DNA of 56,954 nt from Alistipes sp. (lineage in GTDB: Bacteria; Bacteroidota; Bacteroidia; Bacteroidales; Rikenellaceae). The notes beneath the pieces were generated by a model. It did not search any database, had not been told where the DNA came from, and was given only the letters and a program-made list of their open reading frames with translations. Position 1 is the first letter of the stretch, and each line of letters starts with the position of its first letter. Below, piece by piece: positions 26,482 to 34,546 of this stretch. The stretch spans positions 1 to 56,954 of the forward strand of contig JAGBAX010000019.1 of the NCBI GenBank assembly GCA_017938765.1, written 5' to 3'. Position numbers and translations under genes: made by a program.

Positions 26482-27457
26482 TTTCTTTTGATTTAAGATA
26501 TTCCTCGTGTAAGTGATAATATTTCTTTTTGAAAAGAATATAAGCTACACATAGAAGGAGTAAAACCACAAGGGAATATAGCCATTTATTTACAGGCAAC
26601 CATATCAATCCTGCAGCGATTGCAAATTGTATAACCATATAAATTGATGACACCACTACATGAGGAATGTGCAATTCGTTAGCCATCAGCTGATATGCAT
26701 GTTTGCGATGAGCCTGACCAAGGCTTTCGTGAAGCATTATGCGGTGGACGATTGTGAGTACTGTATCTACTCCATACAAGGCCAACAACATGATGTACCA
26801 CAAATTTCCAGTTTGAATTATCAGTTTGCCTAATAAAAATATTATTATAAACGCTATGCTTATTGAACCCACATCTCCTGCGAAGCACTTGGCTTTTTTG
26901 CGGAAGTTAAAGAGACAGAATACTATAACACTGATTATTGAGACTATTATAATTGATGTATCAATGAATGGTATGCTGTGATTTATTATCAACAATGGTA
27001 TCAGTACCGCCAAACTATACCCACCAGTAATTCCATTAATGCCATCCATAAAATTGTAGGCATTGATTACTCCTGTACAGAAGATTAGTGCGATTATAAT
27101 AATCCACCACGATTGCCAATCAACAATTCCCCACTGCCAGAAAACCATAAACATGGCCAAGAACTGTACTATCAACCTCACGGAGTTGGGAACTGAACGG
27201 ATATCATCAACAAAACTAACCAGACTCAAGGCCATTAATGCTACAAAAAACCAAGGGTAACTTACCCCATAAAACAGAGCATACACCACCATAGACAATG
27301 GAAAGATTATTCCACCTCCACGAAGTGTTATGCTACTATGAGACGAACGTAAGTTTGGCTTGTCAATAATATTAAAATGGTCGGCAATTCTAAAGTATAT
27401 CAACTCTAAAACTACTAAAATTACCGCAATGAGCAGGTATGTATATGTAGTATTCAC
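26471..27457 (-). CDS. Undecaprenyl-phosphate sugar-1-phosphate transferase (WecA/WbpL-like)
   Basis: A 328-residue polytopic enzyme of the MraY/WecA superfamily that starts the repeat unit by moving a HexNAc-1-phosphate from UDP onto undecaprenyl phosphate. The early RSSHSSITLRGGGIIFPLS (about 37-55), VDDIRSVPNS (about 87-96), NAYNFMDGINGITGGYS (about 130-146) and the cytoplasmic HRIMLHESLGQAHRKHAYQL (about 238-257) are the diagnostic loops. The length and RxxHR-type loop favour the WbpL subgroup (QuiNAc or FucNAc donors) over WecA proper. The start is GTG at 27457; no usable ATG lies near. It is paired with the epimerase gene just upstream, a common Bacteroides arrangement. Confidence 0.88.
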   Translation of the reverse strand: MNTTYTYLLIAVILVVLELIYFRIADHFNIIDKPNLRSSHSSITLRGGGIIFPLSMVVYALFYGVSYPWFFVALMALSLVSFVDDIRSVPNSVRLIVQFLAMFMVFWQWGIVDWQSWWIIIIALIFCTGVINAYNFMDGINGITGGYSLAVLIPLLIINHSIPFIDTSIIIVSIISVIVFCLFNFRKKAKCFAGDVGSISIAFIIIFLLGKLIIQTGNLWYIMLLALYGVDTVLTIVHRIMLHESLGQAHRKHAYQLMANELHIPHVVVSSIYMVIQFAIAAGLIWLPVNKWLYSLVVLLLLCVAYILFKKKYYHLHEEYLKSKENVN

Positions 27458-27468
27458 GATAAAACAGA

Positions 27469-28461
27469 CTATTTAGTTTCCTTAAAACTTCTTATAGTAG
27501 CTATCAATCCATCTTTAGCTGTTACAGGCATCTTCGGAAGAGATAAAGCTGATTTAATCTTGCTATTACTAACAACATAATTCTCAGTGAGTTTTTGCAT
27601 CCTTAATGGATTGAGTGGCAAATGCAGCCATCCGCCGACTTTCGCTAAAGCGTTCATAAAATCTCTATTTATGCGCCAGATATGACTTTTACGACCAAGA
27701 GCCTCACATATTACAGATATTAACTCATTGGTTGATAACGCCTCATCATCTGCCATATGATAGATACCGCTCTCAACATTTTTAGACAGCAACCCTTCAA
27801 TAACAACACACAGATTCTGAATACTGGTGAATGAACGACGATTCTCAAATGCACCTAATGGCCAAGGAATGCCCTTTTTTACGACATTATATAGCAAGTT
27901 CAGATTACCTTTATTACCAGGTCCGTGAATCATACAAGGACGCATTATATAGACCTTCTTATCAGGAAATAATACACTATCTGTGAAGCTATGAGATGGA
28001 ATGGACATTGCCTGAGGTGAATACTTGCTGATGATATAATTCTCGGCCGCAATTTTACTCTCTCCATAAGGGCCTACAGGCGTTGGGACACACTCTTCAG
28101 TTAGTATATCCCCCTCCACATAATCTGCAGCACTTTTTACCGTAGAGAAGAAAATAAACTTCTTAGCATAAGGATTGACCATATACCAATCAAATATACG
28201 CTGAGTAAGTCCAGTATTAACTTTGAAATAGATATCTGCGGCACTTTTGTTTTTCGTATCATGAGCCTTACCTGCGAGGTGGATAATAGCATCCACCTCA
28301 GGGATAGACCCATCATCTAAATTGTCCCATGTAAAAGTTTCTACTACGCCCTCTTTTTCAGGACTGATTATATCCAATCCATATATTGTATGATGAGGAG
28401 AGAGTGCTTTCACAAGATTGCTACCAACAAAACCGTGAACTCCAGTAATTAAAATATTCAT
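27469..28461 (-). CDS. NAD-dependent epimerase/dehydratase (UDP-deoxy-HexNAc modifying)
   Basis: A 330-residue extended SDR. The Rossmann motif is MNILITGVHGFVGSNLVKAL (1-20), followed by DAIIHLAGKAHDTKN (about 56-70), a Ser/Thr site near FFSTVKSA and the catalytic Y-x-x-x-K in PYGESKIAAENYI (about 131-143). RPCMIHGPGNKGNLNLLYNV and ALGRKSHIWRI lie further on. Homologues adjacent to WbpL-like transferases (WbpV/WbpK type) reduce or epimerise UDP-4-keto-6-deoxy-HexNAc to UDP-QuiNAc or UDP-FucNAc. That assignment is by neighbourhood. The required 4,6-dehydratase is not in this window. Confidence 0.82.
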   Translation of the reverse strand: MNILITGVHGFVGSNLVKALSPHHTIYGLDIISPEKEGVVETFTWDNLDDGSIPEVDAIIHLAGKAHDTKNKSAADIYFKVNTGLTQRIFDWYMVNPYAKKFIFFSTVKSAADYVEGDILTEECVPTPVGPYGESKIAAENYIISKYSPQAMSIPSHSFTDSVLFPDKKVYIMRPCMIHGPGNKGNLNLLYNVVKKGIPWPLGAFENRRSFTSIQNLCVVIEGLLSKNVESGIYHMADDEALSTNELISVICEALGRKSHIWRINRDFMNALAKVGGWLHLPLNPLRMQKLTENYVVSNSKIKSALSLPKMPVTAKDGLIATIRSFKETK

Positions 28462-28470
28462 AACGATGAG

Positions 28471-29061
28471 TTATTCTAATATTTCTAACAATTCTCTTTC
28501 AATGTGAGGGGTGGCGACGGCGACGAGGCCCTCGATGCGGACAACTACGCGGCGCTCGCGCGCTCCGGCAACCTTCGTTAGTATTCCCTCCGCGCCTGCA
28601 AAAATTCCACCGGTGACCCTTACGCGGGTGCCAGCCTTGAGCTCCACACTCTGCTCCTGAACAAGCATCAGGCGCTCATCCTCCGTGCCCGTGACAAGCA
28701 TAAAGCTGCGCATCTGACTCTCAGGAACTACCATTGGCTGGTAGACTGAGTCTACAGTGTGCATAACATAGCGCAAATAGGCTAGCTCAAAGGTCTTAAT
28801 ATGGTTTATCGTCTCGCGGTCCGAATGCACAAAAATATAGTTATGCACAAGTGCTCTACGCTGGAGCGATACCCTACCATTTGGAAGTTTTGCGCGAACA
28901 ACACGCGTCGGCACAAAGTGCTCTATCCCCAACTCCGCAAGACGGCGAGCTGCTATCATCTCTCGCTGATATGTCACGCGAAGAACATACCACTGCACCG
29001 TTTTTTCTGTCTGCTTTTCCTGCTTTTTTTCCACGAGGGGGGGGGTATAATCTGGGGACAT
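28471..29061 (-). CDS. UpxY-type transcription antiterminator (NusG-like)
   Basis: A 196-residue NusG paralogue of the UpxY/LoaP/RfaH kind that heads capsule operons in Bacteroidales and stops premature termination of its own long operon. An NGN domain starts near residue 24 (WYVLRVTYQREMIAARRLAE) and includes RALVHNYIFVHSDRETINHI. A KOW motif is at the end (GTRVRVTGGIFAGAEGILTK, about 142-161). Codons 6-9 are encoded in a run of nine C residues (29037-29045) followed closely by a run of seven A. A slip of one base would end translation before the NGN domain, and no suitable internal start is near. The local GC is higher than downstream genes. Confidence 0.9.
   Translation of the reverse strand: MSPDYTPPLVEKKQEKQTEKTVQWYVLRVTYQREMIAARRLAELGIEHFVPTRVVRAKLPNGRVSLQRRALVHNYIFVHSDRETINHIKTFELAYLRYVMHTVDSVYQPMVVPESQMRSFMLVTGTEDERLMLVQEQSVELKAGTRVRVTGGIFAGAEGILTKVAGARERRVVVRIEGLVAVATPHIERELLEILE
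29037..29045 (-). repeat. C9 homopolymer in upxY, candidate phase-variable tract
   Basis: Nine consecutive G on the plus strand, read as C9 by upxY at coding nucleotides 17-25. An A7 run follows within 10 bases (29026-29032 on the plus strand appears as T-run). Long G/C tracts near the start of a coding frame are classic slippage sites. In this sequence the gene is in frame. Confidence 0.6.
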
Positions 29062-29168
29062 TGATAACCTTGTAACGCAATGATTATCAATCAGTTATCT
29101 GATTTTACCTGCGAAATATGCGACAAAACGAACATAATTTTTACCTCATCAAATCGCATAGTTCACTG

Positions 29169-29200
29169 CAAAGATAGAAAAAAGATATAAAAACGCCAAA
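29169..29200 (-). promoter_or_regulatory. Promoter of the polysaccharide operon
   Basis: On the minus strand TTTG (29200-29197) is followed after exactly 20 bp by TATCTTTG (29176-29169). This fits the Bacteroidetes housekeeping promoter TTTG-N19-21-TAnnTTTG. Transcription should begin near 29162 and give a leader of about 100 nt before upxY. The leader contains the 8-bp inverted repeat TTATCAAT / ATTGATAA (about 29062-29092), which may be the site at which the antiterminator loads. Confidence 0.65.
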
Positions 29201-29359
29201 GGTTTTTTGTGTTTTTTTCAAACAAAAAACTTTTTATGTTTATAATTTAGTTATAGCGCACTGTTGAAATAATTTGGCAGTATGACAAAAAGTGTTACAA
29301 TTTTTGTATTTTTGTGCCAAAATGTCAATAGAGTCTGCCAAAATTAAAAAAAAGAGCAT

Positions 29360-29377
29360 TTGGCACAGCTCTTGATT
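29360..29377 (+). promoter_or_regulatory. Possible sigma-54-like site before groES
   Basis: TTGGCAC-N4-TCTTGAT-like text 55 bp upstream of the groES ATG resembles a -24/-12 promoter (TGGCAC-N5-TTGCW), although the -12 GC is GA here. The same region has several TTTGGCA / TGCCAAA half-sites (29273-29279, 29315-29321, 29336-29343, 29359-29366), a possible operator for a heat-shock regulator. No CIRCE element is visible. Between 29062 and 29431 there is otherwise no gene. Confidence 0.35.
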
Positions 29378-29431
29378 GATTGAGCCGCAAACAGAAATTA
29401 ATTTATAGAACAAACATAAAATAGTAAAATT

Positions 29432-29704
29432 ATGATTAAACCATTATCAGACAGAGTTCTCATTCTGCCAAATCCAGCAGAGGAGATTACCGCCGGAGGT
29501 CTAATTATTCCGGACACAGCAAAGGAGAAGCCACTGGCAGGCAAGGTTATTGCCGTAGGTCCTGGTACTAAGGATGTTACAATGGAGGTTAAAGAGGGCG
29601 ACGAGGTACTTTATGGCAAGTACTCTGGCACTGAGGTAACCTATGCAGGTACATCTTACATCATTATGAAGCAATCAGAGATTTTAGCAGTAGTAGAGAA
29701 ATAG
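29432..29704 (+). CDS. groS: Co-chaperonin GroES
   Basis: A 90-residue GroES, the lid of the GroEL chamber. It opens [17 protein letters not shown], has the mobile loop [19 protein letters not shown] (about 20-38) and [14 protein letters not shown] (about 62-75), and ends [12 protein letters not shown]. It is 224 bp upstream of groEL, an unusually long gap for groESL that is filled with dispersed repeats (29702-29910). Confidence 0.97.
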   Translation: MIKPLSDRVLILPNPAEEITAGGLIIPDTAKEKPLAGKVIAVGPGTKDVTMEVKEGDEVLYGKYSGTEVTYAGTSYIIMKQSEILAVVEK

Positions 29705-29785
29705 CCGTTGGCTATTAGCTATTAGCCATTAGCCTTATAGAGGTGTCGGCAAAGCCGACTTATATAAATCCGCATGGCGGATACC

Positions 29786-29790
<5 letters not shown>
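29702..29790. repeat. Twin-hairpin intergenic repeat
   Basis: Several GCTATTAGC/GCCATTAGCC units (29704-29733) are followed by two small hairpins, GTCGGC-AAA-GCCGAC (29745-29759) and ATCCGC-ATG-GCGGAT (29768-29782), joined by an AT-rich linker. The same arrangement, with loops TCT and AGA, is at 55521-55567. Stem sequences are the same and the triloops differ. Confidence 0.65.
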
Positions 29791-31556
<1,766 letters not shown>

Positions 31557-31585
31557 TCAGCGCGGATTTCAGACAGCAATGCTGT

Positions 31586-31646
31586 TGTTACAATAAAAGG
31601 ACTTGCCTTTGCAAATAAACTTGCAGGCAGTCCTTTTATTGTAACA
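31586..31646. terminator. Strong hairpin 30 bp after groEL
   Basis: A perfect 18-bp inverted repeat (TGTTACAATAAAAGGACT / its complement, 31586-31603 and 31629-31646) encloses a 25-nt loop. The stem itself holds A/T runs so that either strand could act as a terminator. It is the nearest candidate for ending the groESL transcript. Confidence 0.55.
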
Positions 31647-31800
31647 CCTACTCCGTAGGCTCTGAAAGCCGAAAACGCTCTGATATACAGTATAGTATAA
31701 AATATTAACATTACCTCCTCGGTTATTCGCGCACCAAGCATTAATGCTTGACAGCGCTACCTCGTCAATGATGACACGCAGTAGCGAACGCCACTGCGTG

Positions 31801-31915
31801 ACATTCCCCCTAAATCCCCCTTTAATCCACCTAAAGGTGGCTTTTCCTCCTTCGCGCCTCGGCATAGTTCAAACAAGCTTGACTCTACTCTCGGCTTGGC
31901 GTCGGTTGGCAAAGG
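31801..31915. repeat. C-rich hairpin and inverted structured repeat
   Basis: CCCCCTAAATCCCCC followed by CCACCT-AAAGGTGG (31803-31841) resembles the C-rich hairpins at 38866-38902 and 49520-49546. From 31852 to 31915, TTCAAACAAGCTTGA and CTCGGC blocks match the structured repeat of 155-245 in inverted orientation. No gene is supported between 31557 and 31989. Confidence 0.5.
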
Positions 31916-31989
31916 GGGACTTGGTCGTCATAGTGGGCAGAGAAATCTGCCCACTTCTACTCCGAGGTGCAACGAATAGGGTTCGGTTT

Positions 31990-32109
31990 CTTGAGAACGC
32001 AGCTTCTATAGCCTCTACGTTCCTTACCACTGAGTGCGTGCTTGCTGAGAATCCTGCTGAGAATCCGATGCCACAGATGCCTGCTGGTGGTATGGGCGGT
32101 ATGATGTAA
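31990..32109 (+). pseudogene. Second copy of the groEL 3' end
   Basis: These 120 bp repeat the last 40 codons of groEL including the stop. I count seven differences, six of them at third codon positions; only two change an amino acid (MFLTT to TFLTT and AEKPA to AENPA). No start or upstream coding part is present, so it is not expressed as GroEL. It is followed directly by a good terminator (32112-32142), probably the original groEL terminator. The pattern suggests that the two ends diverged while both were coding. Confidence 0.8.
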
Positions 32110-32111
32110 CC

Positions 32112-32142
32112 AAAAAAGAGTCCTGCGGGACTCTTTTTTTTG
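32112..32142 (+). terminator. Rho-independent terminator (original groEL terminator?)
   Basis: An A-run, the stem AGAGTCC-TGC-GGGACTCT and a run of eight T follow the second groEL 3' end. With the A-run on the left it can act in both directions, also serving the small minus-strand gene at 32222. Confidence 0.8.
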
Positions 32143-32221
32143 GCCATTAGCTTTTCAGAGTACAGAGTACAGAGTCTTAAAATCATTAAACTCATTATTC
32201 TCCTTAAACTCTCTAATCAGC

Positions 32222-32509
32222 CTACTTCTTACTACTATTTTGCGTGTTAGACTTAGACTCCGAGTTCTTTTTCGCCTCTGCTGCCTGAGCCTTCTTTCGC
32301 GCCTCATCTGCAGCCTTATCAATAGCCTTGTAGTTCACTCCGCTGTTAGTCTTGGAGTACTCGTGAGCCCTCTTTGCAGCCGCAGAATTGTTATATGTGT
32401 TTGGATGGGTTATATCACGCATAGGCCCTCCAACACGAGTTTGAGCGACAGCTCCAATTTGCGAAGCACAAACAAAACAGAAACACAAACAGATAAAAAA
32501 CCTTCTCAT
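32222..32509 (-). CDS. Small secreted hypothetical protein
   Basis: A 95-residue protein with a clear signal peptide (MRRFFICLCFCFVCASQIGA, cleavage likely after AVA near residue 22). The mature part is hydrophilic and becomes lysine, serine and asparagine rich at the end (AADEARKKAQAAEAKKNSES). I do not recognise the family. It is alone on the minus strand between two plus-strand operons. The composition suggests a periplasmic or surface-anchored basic tail, but no function can be given. Confidence 0.6.
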   Translation of the reverse strand: MRRFFICLCFCFVCASQIGAVAQTRVGGPMRDITHPNTYNNSAAAKRAHEYSKTNSGVNYKAIDKAADEARKKAQAAEAKKNSESKSNTQNSSKK

Positions 32510-32629
32510 AATCCCTCCTTCTTTAATGGTTTTAGAATAAATTGCCCTTTAACACTATAGAGGGAGGTCTGTCATTTTTCTAACAAAATAATTTGTTGTA
32601 ACTAAACTCTAATATTTTTCTTAAAAATA

Positions 32630-32661
32630 TTTGGTAGGCTCAATAATTTGTGCTACATTTG
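32630..32661 (+). promoter_or_regulatory. Promoter of rimP-nusA-infB
   Basis: TTTG (32630-32633) and TACATTTG (32654-32661) are separated by 20 bp, an excellent match to the Bacteroidetes consensus. Transcription would start near 32668. The roughly 70-nt leader has a GC-rich hairpin, GGGGAC-AGTGA-GTCCCC (32680-32696), which may be an autoregulatory or processing site. Confidence 0.7.
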
Positions 32662-32737
32662 CAGTGTGAATGAGTGTAGGGGGACAGTGAGTCCCCTTAT
32701 TTTGTATCAGTATTGGAATATATATTTTTATAACACT

Positions 32738-33202
32738 ATGGATATCAGCAAGTTAGTAGAGGTAGTAGAGAATCATCTATCGGGTACGGATGTTTTTGTG
32801 GTAGATTGTCAGTGTTCGCAGTCGAATGACATCACCCTTATTTTAGATGCGGACAGCAGGGTGGGTATAGACACTTGTGTGGCTGTTTCGCGTGCTGTGG
32901 ATGAGGTTTTTGACCGCGATGTGGAGGATTTTTCACTTACCGTAACCAGCGCAGGCATTGGCGAGCCGTTAAAGTTGCTTCGTCAGTATCAGAAGATTGT
33001 CGGCTCCCCTATTGAGGTGCTACTCAAGGATGGAATAAAGATTTTAGCAACCCTTGACTCTGCCACAGAGGAGGGCATTGTCGTATCCTACGACGAGAAG
33101 GTTACAGTAGAGGGTCGCAAGCGCAAGGAGGTTCAGCACACCGTGCGCACCATAGCCTTCGGCGATATCAAGAGTGCTAAGGAGTATTTGGATTACAAAT
33201 AA
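32738..33202 (+). CDS. rimP: Ribosome maturation factor RimP
   Basis: A 154-residue RimP, needed for 30S subunit maturation. The N-terminal domain (VVENHLSGTDVFVVDCQCSQ, then ITLILDADSRVGIDTCVAVS) and the C-terminal SH3-like domain (IGEPLKLLRQYQKIVGSPIE) are present. I choose the ATG at 32738 (MDISKLVEVVE); an open frame extends back to 32648 but that would include the promoter -7 box and leader. It is the first gene of the conserved rimP-nusA-infB operon, with 28 bp to nusA. Confidence 0.92.
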   Translation: MDISKLVEVVENHLSGTDVFVVDCQCSQSNDITLILDADSRVGIDTCVAVSRAVDEVFDRDVEDFSLTVTSAGIGEPLKLLRQYQKIVGSPIEVLLKDGIKILATLDSATEEGIVVSYDEKVTVEGRKRKEVQHTVRTIAFGDIKSAKEYLDYK

Positions 33203-33230
33203 TTAACAATAAATATAAAAAGTCAAAGCA

Positions 33231-34472
33231 ATGAACAACTTAAACCTTATCAGCAACTTTGCGGAGTTCAAAGAGCTGAAGAACATTGACAAGTCAACAA
33301 TGATTGAGGTTCTTGAGGATGTGTTCCGTCACGCGCTCCAGAAGCAGTACGGCACAGACGAGAACTTTGATGTGATTATCAATGCCGACAAGGGCGACCT
33401 TGAGATTTGGCGTAACCGTGTGGTTGTTGCCGACGAGGAGTTTGAGGACGATGTACGCGAGATTTCACTCTCACAGATTCAGGCTATTGACCCATCATAC
33501 GAGGTGGGCGACGAGTACACCGACCCTATCACCTTTGAGTCTTTCGGCCGCCGTGCAGTACTCTCACTGCGCCAGAACCTTGCATCACGCATCCTTGACC
33601 TTGAGAAGGCTACTCTGTATGAGAAGTACCGCGACCGCGTGGGCGAGATTGTCACTGGCGAGATTTATCAGGTATGGAAGAAGGAGGTGCTCATCCTTGA
33701 TGATGACGACAACGAGCTTATCCTGCCACGCGCAGAGCAAATCCCAGGCGAGTTCTACCACAAGGGCGACACTCTGAAGGCTATCGTCAAGAGCGTGGAG
33801 ATGAACAACAACCAGCCACGCATCATCCTCTCTCGTACTGCAAACCAGTTCCTTGAGCGACTCTTTGAGGCTGAGGTACCAGAGATTTATGACGGCCTTA
33901 TTACTATCAAGAAGATTGCCCGCATTCCTGGAGAGAGAGCAAAGGTTGCTGTAGAGTCTTACGACGACCGCATTGACCCAGTAGGCTCGTGCGTTGGTAT
34001 GAAGGGTGCGCGTATCTATACAATCGTTAAGGAGCTGCACAACGAGAATATCGACGTTATCAACTACACATCAAACACCAAGCTGCTCATCCAGCGTTCA
34101 CTCAACCCAGCCAAGACTACCGAGATTATCGTAGACGAGGAGCGTCAGACGGCATCTGTATACCTTGACCCAGATCAGGTATCGCTTGCTATCGGTAAGG
34201 GAGGTCTTAACATCAAGCTGTCAAAGATGCTCACAGGCTACAACATTGATGTCTACCGCAACATTGAGGGCGGCGACTTCCCACTGACTGAGTTTACAGA
34301 CGTTATTGAGGGTTGGCAGATTGAGGCACTCTCAGCAGTAGGCCTTGACCGCGCAAAGGCTGTGCTTGACCTTACCGCCGAGGAGATTGCCGAGCGCGCA
34401 GACCTTGAGGTAGAGCAGGCAGAGGCTATCATCGCTATTCTTCGCCGCGAGACAGAGCAGAGCGAGGAGTAG
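33231..34472 (+). CDS. nusA: Transcription elongation factor NusA
   Basis: A 413-residue NusA that binds RNA polymerase and influences pausing, termination and antitermination. The N-terminal polymerase-binding domain comes first, then an S1 domain (GEIVTGEIYQVWKKEVLILD, about 136-155), KH domains (PVGSCVGMKGARI about 250-262; ASVYLDPDQVSLAIGKGGLN about 305-324) and a C-terminal helix-hairpin-like region (VGLDRAKAVLDLTAEEIAER). It lacks the second acidic repeat of enterobacterial NusA, as usual in Bacteroidetes. It is of interest that the UpxY-controlled capsule operon in this window relies on the same elongation machinery. Confidence 0.96.
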   Translation: MNNLNLISNFAEFKELKNIDKSTMIEVLEDVFRHALQKQYGTDENFDVIINADKGDLEIWRNRVVVADEEFEDDVREISLSQIQAIDPSYEVGDEYTDPITFESFGRRAVLSLRQNLASRILDLEKATLYEKYRDRVGEIVTGEIYQVWKKEVLILDDDDNELILPRAEQIPGEFYHKGDTLKAIVKSVEMNNNQPRIILSRTANQFLERLFEAEVPEIYDGLITIKKIARIPGERAKVAVESYDDRIDPVGSCVGMKGARIYTIVKELHNENIDVINYTSNTKLLIQRSLNPAKTTEIIVDEERQTASVYLDPDQVSLAIGKGGLNIKLSKMLTGYNIDVYRNIEGGDFPLTEFTDVIEGWQIEALSAVGLDRAKAVLDLTAEEIAERADLEVEQAEAIIAILRRETEQSEE

Positions 34473-34546
34473 AAGGCATGTTCCCCAACATCTGGTTACG
34501 AGATTGTCGTAACGCCAAAGCATTGTTAAATAAAAAAGATTAATAT

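Noticed and set aside
29062-29260. Possible invertible promoter for the polysaccharide operon
   Set aside because: Only short (8-10 bp) inverted repeats are visible and no invertase gene is in the window.
29301-29314. TATTTTTG before groES as a normal -7 box
   Set aside because: The octamer fits the consensus, but the nearest TTTG is 30 bp upstream instead of about 20, so I did not call a housekeeping promoter there.
31744-32109. A 121-codon plus-strand open frame ending with the GroEL tail
   Set aside because: Only the last 40 codons are protein-like. The first part reads through dispersed repeats, so it is a fossil gene end and not a gene.
32648-32737. A 30-residue N-terminal extension of RimP
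   Set aside because: It would contain the promoter -7 box and the leader hairpin, and RimP homologues begin at the ATG 32738.
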